DNA of 64,000 nucleotides from Neisseria weixii (GCF_002327085.1 NZ_CP023429.1:930001-994000); one strand, 5' to 3'. Positions 1-9,641 are shown, counted from the first letter of the stretch. Notes: a model not told the origin generated them from the letters alone. Numbers and translations: made by a program.

Positions 1-1641
1 GTTCGCTTTAGTAGACACAGGCGTTGCCACTTCATTACCTTGTTCAGGCCATTGGGCCTCTTCATGATTCTCACCGTTTACTGACGCGTATTCGTCAAAG
101 CCAGCCGTATCATGCAGGCGTTCAGACGGCATAAGTTCATTTTCAACTGTATGCACACGTTGTTCGAACACGGATACCGTCGCCTCATCCAAGGTCTTCT
201 GAACGGTGGATTTGGGCTCGGTAATGATTTCTTCGGTTTCGCTGATTAAAAAGTCTTGCAGCGAACGCAACGGGCGATTGCTCACGTGCACATTCACCGA
301 CACTTCCGGCAGGGTCACAGCAGGCGGTTCTTTAAAAGCGGGGGACTCAGGAATATTCACCGGGACCGGCTCGACTTTAGGCACAACGGGCGGTTCGACA
401 ACGGTGGCATTCGGCGCTGGCTGACGTGAAATAAACGCTTCATTGTTTTGGAAGCGCGAGGCTTTGGGTGCCGGTTTGGCAGGTTGCACCACTGCGCTGC
501 TTTTTTCAACCACTACCGAATCAGGAATCACGCTTTCGCGCGTGCGGGTGTCGATGCGCCGAATCGGCTGCATACGGCGGTTCAGAGGAGAAGTGCTTTG
601 CGACAGATTCGCTAAAATTTCATCATCTTGAATAATGGTCGGCTGATAGTCTTGAATCGGTGCCACAGCAGCGGCCAGCCGGCTACGGGCGGCTCTTTGG
701 CGTGCCAGATTCGAATGGATTTTCTCCACATTGATTTCATCCCAACGGCTCGGAATATCTTTCACCGGAATGGTTTCGCGCTCCACCGTGCGTAAGGCAT
801 TTTGTGCTGACTCGATACGCGGCGGCTGCGCCGGATTAATGTGGATTTCTTCCACTTGAGCCAATACGCGCTCACGCGTACGGCGTAACGCCGGATCATT
901 CAAATCAATCACTTCTAAATCTTGTCGCGGACGGCGTGAAGGCTGAGGTGAGGCCGTCTGAACCGTTTGAGTTTCTTCGAATGCTTGTTTTTTAATGTTT
1001 TTTTGTTCGGCCATTTCCTGTAACACGGCTTCGCTTAACGATCGCGTGGCATCTTCCAAAGTGATTTCTTCAAAAGCCGCTCCCTGCACCTTACGCGGCA
1101 CATAGTCAGGAATATTGGTTTCTTCAAAAGGTACAATCACGGGGTCAGGCACGGCAGACAAGCGTTTAGACGCACGCGCCGGACGGATAAATTCTTGCGC
1201 TTCCTCCAATGGCTGCACAGGTTGATTGACTTTTTGATAGGTGTGTTGTTGAAACTGTCGCGTAAATTCGGTTTCTTCCGCAGCTTGCTCCAATTCAGCC
1301 TCGTGATACGACTGATCTGAAAAAGCAGAAGAATCATCAACATACTCTAATTCATTCTGCTCATTATCTGCTGATTTCGCTGTATGACGTTGCGCGGCCA
1401 ACAGGCGCAAGCGAGCGACGGCTCTGCCGTAGGCAACTTTGGCTTGCTGGCCGAAATTTTGCGCCATTTGTGCTTCTTCAGAATTTTGTGTGTATTGTGC
1501 TGCCAATTCGGCCGAGTCATCGCTTTCACCGCTTTCCATGCGGCCAAGCTCCTGCCGCCATTGTTGGTCTTGCTGGTAATGAAACCACAACAATCCGCCG
1601 ATGGCGCACAACAGAAGGAAAATCAACACCGTCCACAACAT
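1..1641 (-). CDS. ftsK: DNA translocase FtsK, N-terminal part (cut by window edge)
   Basis: The reading frame is open from an ATG at 1641 to the window edge (547 codons), so the C-terminal motor lies outside. FtsK pumps DNA toward dif at the division septum for chromosome dimer resolution. The visible part has one membrane segment (about residues 2-16, MLWTVLIFLLLCAIGGLLWF), then a long, low-complexity, acidic and proline-rich linker. Two linker patches, FEEITLEDATRSL and LEVIDLNDPALRRT, resemble my recollection of the gonococcal FtsK linker (FKEITLEEATRAL and a GLDDPVLQRT patch). Neisserial FtsK differs from the four-TM enterobacterial form, and this architecture fits the single-TM type. The ribosome site is weak (AAGG about 8 bases upstream). 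The motor domain cannot be confirmed here. Confidence 0.82.
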   Translation of the reverse strand, partial: MLWTVLIFLLLCAIGGLLWFHYQQDQQWRQELGRMESGESDDSAELAAQYTQNSEEAQMAQNFGQQAKVAYGRAVARLRLLAAQRHTAKSADNEQNELEYVDDSSAFSDQSYHEAELEQAAEETEFTRQFQQHTYQKVNQPVQPLEEAQEFIRPARASKRLSAVPDPVIVPFEETNIPDYVPRKVQGAAFEEITLEDATRSLSEAVLQEMAEQKNIKKQAFEETQTVQTASPQPSRRPRQDLEVIDLNDPALRRTRERVLAQVEEIHINPAQPPRIESAQNALRTVERETIPVKDIPSRWDEINVEKIHSNLARQRAARSRLAAAVAPIQDYQPTIIQDDEILANLSQSTSPLNRRMQPIRRIDTRTRESVIPDSVVVEKSSAVVQPAKPAPKASRFQNNEAFISRQPAPNATVVEPPVVPKVEPVPVNIPESPAFKEPPAVTLPEVSVNVHVSNRPLRSLQDFLISETEEIITEPKSTVQKTLDEATVSVFEQRVHTVENELMPSERLHDTAGFDEYASVNGENHEEAQWPEQGNEVATPVSTKAN

Positions 1642-1790
1642 AGGAAACCTTAATATCCGATTCAACTACAAAGGCGGTTATTTTATCGTGTTTCCGCATT
1701 AAAAAGAATAAGTAAAACCACTATCGGCGCAATATTTTAACGATTCAGCGTATAATAAGGCCGTCTGAAAATATTGAGCGCGTATTTCTT

Positions 1791-2468
1791 ATGATTTTTC
1801 AAGCCGAATGGTTTCCGTTTGCTGCTTTTATCACAGCATGGCTTCTCTTGAGTGCCTTGCTTGCTGCAACGGCCAAGCCTGCATTCAAAGCCTTTACCGC
1901 GCACCGCTCTGCTGTGACTTTGGCTATTTTGATTTTGACTGCGGCATGGCTTTTGAACGCAACACCTGATGACGGCCAACTTGCAGGTATGAGCTATCAT
2001 CTGCTGGCAATGAATTTGGTGGCGCTCATGGTCGGCGCACCGGCTGCTTTTTGGCTGGGTGCATTGCTGCTTTTTCCTTATGTGTGTCTGTTTGGCGGTG
2101 ATTGGCAGGTTTATCCGATCAATGCTTTGGCTTTGTTGCTGCCGCCGCTGGCCATCAATATTTTATTCCGCCGCTTGGTAAATTTATTGCCGGCTAATCT
2201 GTTTATTTTTATTTTCGTCAACGGCTTTATCGCCTCGGCCGCCAGTATCTTGTTTACCGGTCTGGTATTGGTCGCCATATTGGATTGGGCGGCGGCTTTT
2301 CCGAGCGAAGTATTGTGGCCGACCGCACTGCCTGTTTTTATTTTGATCGCTTGGGCGGAAGCCTTTTTAAGCGGCATTACCACCGCGATTTTTGTGGCTT
2401 TACGGCCGCAATGGCTCAACACTTTCGACAACAACCGTTATTTAAAATCAAACAATCAAATTTGGTAA
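1791..2468 (+). CDS. CbiM-like energy-coupling factor permease
   Basis: A 225-residue, very hydrophobic protein with about six membrane segments. Its composition and length resemble the CbiM-like membrane proteins found in Neisseria, which are related to the substrate-binding subunit of cobalt/nickel energy-coupling-factor transporters. No ATPase or T-component gene lies beside it, so the substrate and whether it works as a transporter are unknown. A TATAAT sequence and an AG-type uptake sequence lie just upstream (1750-1770). It is followed after 24 bases by fluC and is probably cotranscribed with it. Family assignment rests on overall resemblance, not on a catalytic motif. Confidence 0.6.
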   Translation: MIFQAEWFPFAAFITAWLLLSALLAATAKPAFKAFTAHRSAVTLAILILTAAWLLNATPDDGQLAGMSYHLLAMNLVALMVGAPAAFWLGALLLFPYVCLFGGDWQVYPINALALLLPPLAINILFRRLVNLLPANLFIFIFVNGFIASAASILFTGLVLVAILDWAAAFPSEVLWPTALPVFILIAWAEAFLSGITTAIFVALRPQWLNTFDNNRYLKSNNQIW

Positions 2469-2492
2469 CTTCAGACGGCTTTAAGGAACCAT

Positions 2493-2864
2493 ATGTCTCC
2501 CGCTTCTTTTCTGCCGATTGCCATTGGCGCTGCATTTGGCGCCGGTATCCGCTGGCTTTTCGGCCTTTACTTTGCCCATATTACCACCTCATTTGCTTTC
2601 GGCACTTTGGCGGCAAACTGGGTTGGCGCACTTCTTATCGGCATTTGCGCCGAGTTGGTACAGCATCCGCAATGGAAGCTGCTGTTGATTACCGGTTTTC
2701 TCGGCAGCTTGACGACATTTTCCAGCTTTTCGCTGGAAATCGTTCAGCTTATGCAGGCAGAGCGTTGGGGAGCCGCTTTTAGCGCAGTGACATTGCATGT
2801 TTTCGGCTCTTTTGTGCTAACAGCTTCAGGTATTTGGCTGGCACAAATGTTTAAGGCCGTCTGA
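2493..2864 (+). CDS. crcB: Fluoride ion channel FluC/CrcB
   Basis: A 123-residue, four-TM protein of normal length for the FluC family, dual-topology fluoride channels that protect against cytoplasmic fluoride. Family signatures are visible: an N-terminal GAAFGAGIRWLFG block, the NWVGALLIG segment with its conserved Asn, and TGFLGSLTTFSSFS, which carries the pore-lining Thr/Phe positions. It sits 24 bases after the CbiM-like gene. Its TGA stop (2862-2864) lies inside a DNA uptake sequence that forms the left arm of the terminator hairpin. No fluoride riboswitch was recognised in front of it. Confidence 0.9.
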   Translation: MSPASFLPIAIGAAFGAGIRWLFGLYFAHITTSFAFGTLAANWVGALLIGICAELVQHPQWKLLLITGFLGSLTTFSSFSLEIVQLMQAERWGAAFSAVTLHVFGSFVLTASGIWLAQMFKAV

Positions 2865-2879
2865 ACGTCCAGACGGCCT
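2854..2879. terminator. Uptake-sequence hairpin between crcB and nnrE
   Basis: AGGCCGTCTG and its reverse complement face each other across a short loop. The pair lies between converging crcB and nnrE and could stop both transcripts. Confidence 0.65.
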
Positions 2880-2893
2880 ATAGTCAAATCAAA

Positions 2894-3523
2894 TTAATCT
2901 ATTCCAATCTCCAAACACACTACTTCTCCGCAGAATGCTTGTGCGGTTTCATTCATATGCGCGGGTTTGTATGCGCCGAAAGCGTAAGTGATATCGGCGC
3001 AAAAAGTGTGTTCGTCGCATTCTGCCGTATCACCGTTCAAACCGGTTGGCATATCCAAAGCAATTTTAAGGCCGTCTGAAGCATTCAAGGCTTCGCACAC
3101 TGCAACAATATTTTGCGGCAAACCGTTAAAACCTGTGCCGAATATACCGTCAATCACCACATCATAAGCATTTTTTGTGTTCAGACGGCCTGATAAGCCT
3201 TCCTCATTCAAAAAAGTAATGCCTGGCAATCCGTTTAAACGTTGCCGGTTGCGTTCTGATAAATCCGATAATATATTGCCGCAGACCAAGGCAATATCCA
3301 CTTGCCAACCATGCTGCTGCAAAACGCGTGCGATGACCAAACCATCACCGCCATTATTGCCTTTGCCGCAGACAATCAATACGGTTTGCCGACCGGCGCA
3401 ATGCTGCAAAATATCCGCCGCAGCGGCTTGTCCTGCGTTTTCCATCAGTTGCTCAAATGATGTGCCTTTATCCACCGCCGCTTGTTCGGCGGCACGCATT
3501 TCTTCAGCATTGTAAATTTTCAT
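2894..3523 (-). CDS. nnrE: NAD(P)H-hydrate epimerase
   Basis: A 209-residue YjeF N-terminal-domain protein that epimerises damaged NAD(P)H hydrates so that the dehydratase can repair them. Visible signatures are GKGNNGGDGLVIAR (about residues 53-66), VIDGIFGTGFNG (about 122-133) and DMPTGLNGDTAE (about 157-168). The fused C-terminal dehydratase domain found in E. coli NnrR is absent, so this is a stand-alone epimerase and a separate NnrD would be needed. An uptake sequence lies within the coding region near 3180. Confidence 0.9.
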   Translation of the reverse strand: MKIYNAEEMRAAEQAAVDKGTSFEQLMENAGQAAAADILQHCAGRQTVLIVCGKGNNGGDGLVIARVLQQHGWQVDIALVCGNILSDLSERNRQRLNGLPGITFLNEEGLSGRLNTKNAYDVVIDGIFGTGFNGLPQNIVAVCEALNASDGLKIALDMPTGLNGDTAECDEHTFCADITYAFGAYKPAHMNETAQAFCGEVVCLEIGID

Positions 3524-3776
3524 CTCTGCGTCCGATTCAGAATAATCATCATAAAATTATAGCCCTAACACGGCAAAATAGCTTACCTTTTATATTCTTC
3601 ATGACAGCAAATAAAAAGGCTGTCGAGACCTTCGCAAAACCCTAACCGGAATCAAAAAGATTGGTTAGGTTGTCAAGTAGATTTTTTTCAATATCGAAAT
3701 GTCCCACCGTTTCCTATGATCATCCTGAGACCTTTGCAAAACCTCTTTAAAAGTCGGCGGATACAAAACCGACGTC

Positions 3777-3796
3777 ATTCCCGCGCAGGCGGGAAT
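3777..3796. repeat. dRS3 repeat
   Basis: Matches the neisserial dRS3 consensus ATTCCC-N8-GGGAAT exactly (spacer GCGCAGGC). In Neisseria, dRS3 copies are repeat-array units and targets for filamentous-phage integration. Confidence 0.9.
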
Positions 3797-3853
3797 CCAT
3801 TTTTCAGCATAGCAAGCTATTGAATAAAATAAGGTTCCTAAACGTTGAGATGG

Positions 3854-3873
3854 ATTCCCGCCTGCACGGGAAT
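3854..3873. repeat. dRS3 repeat (inverted partner)
   Basis: A second exact ATTCCC-N8-GGGAAT. With its flanks (3850-3876) it is the reverse complement of 3774-3800 apart from one base, so the two copies could form a large stem. Confidence 0.9.
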
Positions 3874-3943
3874 GACGGTTTAAAGATTTCTAAAAATTTA
3901 CGAGTTTTGCAAAGGCCTTATCCTATTTAGGGGGCCATCCCCT

Positions 3944-4489
3944 TCAGGCAACAGCAGGCACACGAAGCCTTTAACAGGTTGATACCAATCGCCTTAAATG
4001 ATTTTGCGCAGTGACTTTCAATAAAACGAAATGAGCAGTACGGTGACAGCCGAATTTACGGTGTAGGGTGTCAAGGCTCTGTACCGTCACATAACGCGTT
4101 TTCGACACCTGCTTATTTTATGCTTCATCTTCCTCAGTTAACGCATGATCACGGTGTGTCTTATGCATAATGCCGCCTGAAAGCACTTTGTTTTGGAACC
4201 GCGGTCGATTGGCTTTGCTGTCATAACCTTTGTCGGTATAAATCTTGGTTCTTTCGGTGATATTTTGCGGCAACGGTTCGACGTGGCTGCAGTCGTGTTT
4301 GTTGATAGAACTGATGTGCAGTTTTTCGATATAAGCTTCACGGTCGGTACAGGTATGCTGTTCGAGATAATGGCCAATAGGTTACCGATCTATTCCATAA
4401 TGAAATGATGAAGTGGGTTTTTAAGCAATGGAAACCGGTTAATATGTTTGGAATCATGGTTTCAGTAGCTTGTTTGATAAGCGGCTCAT
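3944..4489 (-). pseudogene. IS5-family transposase remnant
   Basis: From 4489 the frame begins MSRLSNKLLK and soon hits stops. After a jump over most of the N-terminal and central region, recognisable text resumes: YIEKLHIS, then IYTDKGYDSKANRP, then LSGGIMHKTHRDHALTEED, then SKTRYVTVQSLDTLHRKFG, ending RLRVPAVA and a stop at 3944. This is the C-terminal third of an IS1106-like transposase (the family reads DKGYDSKENR and GTLHRKF). Internal stops and a deletion of roughly 150 residues make it non-functional. Confidence 0.82.
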
Positions 4490-4495
4490 GAAAAA

Positions 4496-4535
4496 AATCC
4501 TCTAAATTCGGCTTGTAGGGAATTTAGAGGATTTT
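4496..4535 (-). other. IS5 leader hairpin
   Basis: AAATCCTCTAAATT pairs with its exact reverse complement across an 11-12 base loop. It stands directly before the transposase ATG, where intact IS1106 copies carry a similar stem; there it probably limits read-through expression. Confidence 0.6.
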
Positions 4536-4639
4536 AGGGAGTTTTGAAAGGGCGACGACCGGCCGGTAATTATGGTTACTGTATGATGTTCTTTGAGAGC
4601 GTTTTGTAAAGGACTCGGCCCTTTTTTGTATATGCCTGT

Positions 4640-5068
4640 TTAGTCAGCTTTCAAGCCGGCAATGCATTGCTGATCGCGGGCTTCAAAGGCAGCGGCACCG
4701 CCGAGCAATTCAAGCTGTTCTTGTGCGCTGATTTTGCTGAATGATTGGATTTGCTTTTCGCTCAGCTTTTCCAAAGGTTCGTTCCACATGCAAACGCAGT
4801 AATCACCGATGACTTGTTCGCCTTTACCTTCCAAACCGCGTGCTTTTAAATCAGCCTGCCATTTGTCTGCAAACGGAATGTTTTTCATACACGATTCGAT
4901 AATGGTTTGTTTGGCTTTAGGCTTCGACAAGGCACATTGCGACAAAAAGAAAAAGCTTACCAGCAAGGCCATGATAATCCACGCCCAAATGCGGATGGTG
5001 CGGATTTTGGCTTTGGCTTTTTGGGTTTTCGCCGCTTGTTCTTCAGGGGTTAACGGTTGATTAGCCAT
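4640..5068 (-). CDS. Conserved hypothetical single-TM protein
   Basis: A 142-residue protein that I do not recognise as a named family. It has a charged, Lys/Ala-rich N-terminus (about residues 1-24), one membrane segment (about 25-47, IRIWAWIIMALLVSFFFLSQC), then a soluble domain probably outside the cytoplasm with four cysteines, including a CVCMW pair. The cysteine pairs could form disulfides. Its start overlaps the end of hom by 8 bases, so it is translationally coupled to, and cotranscribed with, that gene, but nothing in it suggests a role in threonine or methionine synthesis. Confidence 0.7.
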   Translation of the reverse strand: MANQPLTPEEQAAKTQKAKAKIRTIRIWAWIIMALLVSFFFLSQCALSKPKAKQTIIESCMKNIPFADKWQADLKARGLEGKGEQVIGDYCVCMWNEPLEKLSEKQIQSFSKISAQEQLELLGGAAAFEARDQQCIAGLKAD

Positions 5069-6368
5069 GCAGACTTTCCATGCGGATCATCGTAATCGGA
5101 GTTTCCACGCAATCCAATTGTTCAATGGCAGCAATGGCTGATTTGATGTTTTTCTCAACGGTGCTGTGGGTGAGAATCACGATTTCAGCAGTGGTTTTGT
5201 TAATCACGCCTTTTTGAATCAGGGCTTCGATGGATACGCCTTGCTCGGCCAACAGGTTGGCGATTTTGCCTAATGTACCCAGCTCGTCTTTGGCTTGTAC
5301 ACGCAAGTAATAGCTGCTGGTGATTTCGTCCATCGGCAGAATGGTTTGCGCTTTGACACCTTTAGGTTGGAAGGCCAAGTGGGGTACGCGGTTGGCTGCG
5401 TCGGCACCAATCATACGGCAGATGTCGATAATGTCGGCAACCACTGCGCTGGCAGTCGGCAATGCGCCTGCACCTGCGCCGTAATATAAGGTTTCACCGA
5501 CCATATCGGCATTCACACGCACGGCATTCATCACGCCGTTGACGTTGGCCAACAGGCGGCTTTCTGGAATCAGGGTGGGGTGAACGCGCAATTCGATGCC
5601 CTTACCGGTTTTCCGGGTAATGCCCAGTAATTTGATGCGGTAACCTAATTCTTCCGCGTATTTGATGTCGCGGCTGTCGAGTTTGCTGATGCCTTCCAGA
5701 TAGCAGCCGCTGAAATCAACCGGCGTGCCGAACGCCAATGCGCTCATGATAGTGATTTTATGGCCGGCATCGTGGCCTTCGATGTCGAAAGTCGGGTCTG
5801 CTTCGGCATAGCCCAAGGCTTGCGCTTCTTTCAATACATCGGCAAACGCGCTCCCTTTTTCACGCATTTCACTCAAAATAAAGTTGCTGGTGCCATTAAT
5901 AATACCGGCGATGGATTTGATGTTGTTGGCAGCCAAGCCTTCGCGCAAGGCTTTGATGATAGGGATGCCGCCGGCCACCGCTGCTTCAAATTGCACCATC
6001 ACATTTTTTGATTCGGCCAGTGGGAAAATTTCGTTGCCGTATTCGGCCAGCAGTTTTTTATTGGCAGTCACAACGTGTTTGCTGTTTTCAAGGGCTTTTA
6101 ATACGGCATCTTTGGCAATGCCGGTGCCGCCGAACAGCTCGACGACTACATCCACATCGTCGCGTCGTACCAATTCAAAAGGATCTTGCACAAAAGCCGC
6201 ATTCGGCGCAATTTCGGCTGCTTTTTCAGCGCTTTTGCCGCACACGGCTGAAATATTTACGTCACGACCCAAACGGCGGCTGATTTCCGCGGCGTTTTCC
6301 TGCAAAACGGTTGCGGTGCCGCCGCCTACCGTACCTAAACCTAAAAGACCGATATTCACTGGCTTCAT
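5061..6368 (-). CDS. hom: Homoserine dehydrogenase
   Basis: A 435-residue monofunctional homoserine dehydrogenase that reduces aspartate semialdehyde to homoserine, the branch point to threonine and methionine. It shows the Rossmann motif GLLGLGTVGGGT (residues 5-16), ANKKLLAEYG and NGTSNFILSEM of the catalytic domain, and a C-terminal ACT domain (about 350-430, LRVQAKDELGTLGKIANLLAEQ) that in this family senses threonine. The frame is open 31 codons further upstream, but the ATG at 6368 is preceded by AAGGAG at good spacing and begins the conserved MKPVNIGLLG, so I take that start. It overlaps the following small gene. Confidence 0.95.
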   Translation of the reverse strand: MKPVNIGLLGLGTVGGGTATVLQENAAEISRRLGRDVNISAVCGKSAEKAAEIAPNAAFVQDPFELVRRDDVDVVVELFGGTGIAKDAVLKALENSKHVVTANKKLLAEYGNEIFPLAESKNVMVQFEAAVAGGIPIIKALREGLAANNIKSIAGIINGTSNFILSEMREKGSAFADVLKEAQALGYAEADPTFDIEGHDAGHKITIMSALAFGTPVDFSGCYLEGISKLDSRDIKYAEELGYRIKLLGITRKTGKGIELRVHPTLIPESRLLANVNGVMNAVRVNADMVGETLYYGAGAGALPTASAVVADIIDICRMIGADAANRVPHLAFQPKGVKAQTILPMDEITSSYYLRVQAKDELGTLGKIANLLAEQGVSIEALIQKGVINKTTAEIVILTHSTVEKNIKSAIAAIEQLDCVETPITMIRMESLHG

Positions 6369-6641
6369 TGTGTCTCCTTGTTGAGCCGAAATTTTCAATA
6401 GCGTAAACTGTCGCACACAGAATGCAGCCTTGAATTGGAGCAGGCGAGGTGCGGACGTCAAATTTGCTAATCCTACCCGAAATTGCCTGTTTTTGCACCT
6501 TTTTTAAAGAAGCCCCGTTGAGGAATAAAATGACGTGACGGCTGATTTTGAAGAACAGATCATGCCGTCTGAATGCCTGTTTAAGCCTGTTGCATGAAAT
6601 CATGGTAAAAGGCTTATTAAAAATATAAGGATCACAATACC

Positions 6642-7013
6642 ATGCTGATTGAAGAAAACACCGCAACAGCGGCAACCGCCATCACCGCATACCACCAAGG
6701 CGTGATTGAAGCGGGTGGAGAGATGTGGACTCAACCGATTGTTTTAAAATCAGACACCATTACGTTAATGGCAGACAAAAAGCCGCTTGAATTACACACC
6801 GGCGATTTCTTTCAGACGGCCTCAGACGAAGTTCTGCCGGAAGTGATTATCGTCGGTACCGGCGCAAAACAAGAATTTATCCACCCGAAAATTATCGCCG
6901 AAGCTGCATCTCGGGGTGTCGGGTTAGAGTGTATGAACACCGCTTCGGCCTGCCGCACGCTGGTGTTGCTGCAAGGCGAAGGCCGCAGCGTGTGGGCTTG
7001 GCTGTGGCCGTAA
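6642..7013 (+). CDS. Mth938-like domain protein (DUF498)
   Basis: A 123-residue protein of the Mth938/NDUFAF3 fold. The segment PEVIIVGTGAKQEFIHPKIIAEAASRGVGLECMNTASACRTLVLL is typical, with the conserved VGTG and a late TxxAxRTxxxL pattern. Bacterial members have no settled function; mitochondrial relatives help assemble complex I. It is divergent from hom and convergent with glnD, and stands alone. A reverse uptake sequence is embedded near 6810. Confidence 0.85.
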   Translation: MLIEENTATAATAITAYHQGVIEAGGEMWTQPIVLKSDTITLMADKKPLELHTGDFFQTASDEVLPEVIIVGTGAKQEFIHPKIIAEAASRGVGLECMNTASACRTLVLLQGEGRSVWAWLWP

Positions 7014-7035
7014 ATACCGATATGAATTAAACTAA

Positions 7036-7070
7036 AATGCCGTCTGAAAACTATATTTTCAGACGGCATT
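7036..7070. terminator. AT-type uptake-sequence hairpin
   Basis: ATGCCGTCTGAAAA faces its reverse complement with a 5-base loop, followed by a T-rich stretch. It separates the convergent Mth938-like gene and glnD. This is one of the few AT-dialect copies in the window. Confidence 0.7.
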
Positions 7071-7079
7071 TGTTTGATT

Positions 7080-9641
7080 TTAAATCGTTAATTGTTCCAA
7101 TAAGGCTTGTTTGAGTGTGAATTGTTTTTTCGGATTGTCCAAATCTTCGCTGTAGACGGTGAAGCTATCTTCAATACGCTCGTCTAAGGTAGTGATTTTG
7201 GCATAGCGCAGGCTGACGTTGTGATTAAAGAACACATCTGCCATGTCCGCCAACAGATAAGCGCGGTTGACGGCGACCACTTCTACGGTAAACCAGCCCG
7301 GGTAATCTTCTTCCTGCGTGATGGTGACGCGTGGCGGAATGGCCATATACAGGCTGCGGCGGCTTAAGCGGTAGTCGTAGTTTTGGTTTTCTGATACCGT
7401 GTAACCGTGAATAAAGCTATTTAATTCCGCCTCTAATGCACTTTGAATATTCGGGTAGTAATCAGGATCGTGTTGCGACGGAACTTGCACGATAAAGGTA
7501 TCGAGAATGTAATTGTGCTCGGTGATGAACACGCGTGCGGCTAAAATATCAAACCCGTGACGGCTGAAAATGCGGCATAAACGCGGAAAAAGCCGTGGAC
7601 CGTTTGGCATGAAAATCATGACTTGGAACGAATCGCTTTTCGGCAGAATCCGGCTGCGAATCATCGGCGTTTCAAAGTCATGCACCAAATTGGCAGTGTG
7701 CCACAATATTTCTCGTGTTTGATGGCGGATGAAATAAGTCGAGCCCAATATTTTCCACAATTTTTGCTGCTGCTTTTCCGGTGCGCCGGTGCGGGTAAGC
7801 AGTGAGGCGGCTTTTTGTTGGCGGTGGCTCAGCAGGGTGGTGGTGTTGTAGCTGTCGCCCGCCAAATAACGGCTGCTGGCGTGGAACAGGCTTTCTAATA
7901 AGCTACTGCGCCATGTGTTCCAGAGCTTTGGGTTGGTGCCGCGGATGTCGGCGACGGTGAGCAGATACAGTGCGCACAAGCGTTCGTGGGTTTGTACTTG
8001 CTCGCAAAATGTGCGGATGATTTCAGGATCTTGAATGTCTTCTTTTTGTGCGACGGTGGACATCAATAAATGATGTTCGACCAACCAGGCGAGTAATTCG
8101 CCTTCTTCTTCAGTCAGAAAATGATCATCTGAAAATTGTTTCGCATCTTCAATGCCTTGAGTTGAGTGATCCCCTCCGCGCCCTTTGGCAATATCATGGA
8201 AAAAAGCGGCCAGATAGAGAATGTCTTTTTTGTTGTAAGACTGCATCAGAGCGGAGGCAAAAGGGTGTTCGTGGCTGTGGCTATCTAAAGCCAAACGGCG
8301 CATATTGTGCACTACGGCCAAGATATGATCGTCCACCGGATAAACGTGGAACAAATCATGCTGCATTAAGCCGACAATTTTTTCCCAAGCCGGCAGATAA
8401 TGGCCGAGTACGCCGTATAGATTCAGGAAACGTAAAACATGGGTGAGTCCGTTGCCATTGCGGAAAAAGCCGATGAAATAATGGCGGTTGGTTGGATTTT
8501 GGTAAAACTTGCGGTTCATCTTGCGCGTTGCCGCCCACCATGCACGCAAGGTTTGCGGTTCCATGGCGTTGATGTCGTTGTGGTTTTGCCAGATTTGGAT
8601 AATTTTGAAGATGTTGGCCGGCTGTTTGGCAAAAATGGATTTGTCGCGGGCGGCAATTTGGTTGTTGACTTGCACGTAATCATCATCGATATGCAAAGTT
8701 ACCCGCATCGGATCGGAATAGACCCGGCCTTGCAGCATGGGCAGCAAAATGCCGTTTAGCTGGTTAATGCTTTTGACCGCACGGTAGAAGTTGTGCATTA
8801 ATTGTTCGGTTTTTTGGCGGTGGCTTTCGTTTACCCAACCCATATTTTCAGCTACTTGGGCTTGCAAGTCGAAAATCAGACGGTCTTCTGCGCGTTTGGC
8901 ACATAAATGCAGATGAATGCGGATGGTGGAAAGCTGCTTATAGCCCTGTGTCAGCATACAGGCTTCCAAGCGGGTCAGAATGCCTTCGCGAATCAGGCAA
9001 GAGGGGCGTGTATTGAGCCCTTGTGCTTTAGCAAGCCAAAGCATGGTATGAATGTCGCGTAAACCGCCGGCGCAGGTTTTGATGTTGGGTTCCAACACCG
9101 CTGCCGAACCTTGCGACTTGGTATGGCGCTGCTTCATTTCTAACAGCTTGGCTTCAGTAAAAGTGGAAATATCACGCTGCTTATTCATGCAGGTAATCGT
9201 GCGCTGCGCCAAATCTTCGTCACCACATAAGAAACGGGCTTCCAAAAAGGCGGTGTCGCCGGTGCTCTCGTCTTCAATACTTTCACACAATTCGGCAATG
9301 CTGCCACTTTTGACCGAAGGTATCAGTTTGATGTCCCATAATGTTTGCACAAATTGGGTAATCTTTTCCTTATGGTCGTCTGAAATGTTTTCATCTGATA
9401 TGATCGCTAAATCAATATCGGAGTAGGGATAGAGCTCATTGCGGCCACAGCCGCCGATTGCCAGCAGGCTCATGCCGCTGTCGGCCATGAAATATTGCCA
9501 AAGTTGCCGCAAGAGCCGATCAACGGCAGCGCCATATTGGGCAAAAAAAGTCATGGGCTGGTTTTTGCGCAAAAAGGCATCAATGGCCTGTTGTTTCTGC
9601 GTCAAAAAACATTCGCGCATGGTTTGGATATCGGCAAGCAT
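7080..9641 (-). CDS. glnD: [Protein-PII] uridylyltransferase / uridylyl-removing enzyme GlnD
   Basis: An 853-residue bifunctional nitrogen sensor that uridylylates PII proteins when glutamine is low and deuridylylates them when it is high. Domain order is as expected: a nucleotidyltransferase domain with [16 protein letters not shown] near residues 62-77, an HD hydrolase domain with [14 protein letters not shown] near the middle, and two C-terminal ACT domains ([22 protein letters not shown] and a final [23 protein letters not shown]) that bind glutamine. Full length. It is followed downstream by a terminator and preceded by the XRE regulator gene, which is transcribed in the same direction 34 bases away. 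Confidence 0.96.
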   Translation of the reverse strand: MLADIQTMRECFLTQKQQAIDAFLRKNQPMTFFAQYGAAVDRLLRQLWQYFMADSGMSLLAIGGCGRNELYPYSDIDLAIISDENISDDHKEKITQFVQTLWDIKLIPSVKSGSIAELCESIEDESTGDTAFLEARFLCGDEDLAQRTITCMNKQRDISTFTEAKLLEMKQRHTKSQGSAAVLEPNIKTCAGGLRDIHTMLWLAKAQGLNTRPSCLIREGILTRLEACMLTQGYKQLSTIRIHLHLCAKRAEDRLIFDLQAQVAENMGWVNESHRQKTEQLMHNFYRAVKSINQLNGILLPMLQGRVYSDPMRVTLHIDDDYVQVNNQIAARDKSIFAKQPANIFKIIQIWQNHNDINAMEPQTLRAWWAATRKMNRKFYQNPTNRHYFIGFFRNGNGLTHVLRFLNLYGVLGHYLPAWEKIVGLMQHDLFHVYPVDDHILAVVHNMRRLALDSHSHEHPFASALMQSYNKKDILYLAAFFHDIAKGRGGDHSTQGIEDAKQFSDDHFLTEEEGELLAWLVEHHLLMSTVAQKEDIQDPEIIRTFCEQVQTHERLCALYLLTVADIRGTNPKLWNTWRSSLLESLFHASSRYLAGDSYNTTTLLSHRQQKAASLLTRTGAPEKQQQKLWKILGSTYFIRHQTREILWHTANLVHDFETPMIRSRILPKSDSFQVMIFMPNGPRLFPRLCRIFSRHGFDILAARVFITEHNYILDTFIVQVPSQHDPDYYPNIQSALEAELNSFIHGYTVSENQNYDYRLSRRSLYMAIPPRVTITQEEDYPGWFTVEVVAVNRAYLLADMADVFFNHNVSLRYAKITTLDERIEDSFTVYSEDLDNPKKQFTLKQALLEQLTI

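Larger units (their letters stand above)
3727..3919. mobile_element. 193-bp mini-element (MITE) nested in the IS5 remnant
   Basis: The ends are GAGACCTTTGCAAAA on the left and, reading inward from the right, AAGGCCTTTGCAAAA, i.e. IS1106-type terminal repeats. The five bases ATCCT occur immediately outside both ends (3722-3726 and 3920-3924), as expected of a target duplication. There is no gene inside; the interior is mostly an inverted pair of dRS3 repeats. It was probably mobilised in trans by an IS5-family transposase. Confidence 0.75.
3625..4556 (-). mobile_element. Decayed IS5-family (IS1106-like) insertion sequence
   Basis: The minus strand reads like a neisserial IS1106-type element. 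It has a short leader hairpin (4496-4535), a transposase start at 4489 and recognisable C-terminal transposase text ending at 3944. The left terminal repeat, GAGACCTTCGCAAAACCC, starts at 3625; the right one near 4542-4556 is badly eroded (TTTTGAAAGGGCGAC). The element is further interrupted by a 193-bp mini-element at 3727-3919. It is plainly dead: it has lost most of the catalytic core and carries several stops. Confidence 0.8.

Noticed and set aside
3600..4600. Small open frames on both strands (e.g. 4193-4408, 4138-4377)
   Set aside because: They are shadows of the decayed transposase, whose true frame is recognisable on the minus strand.
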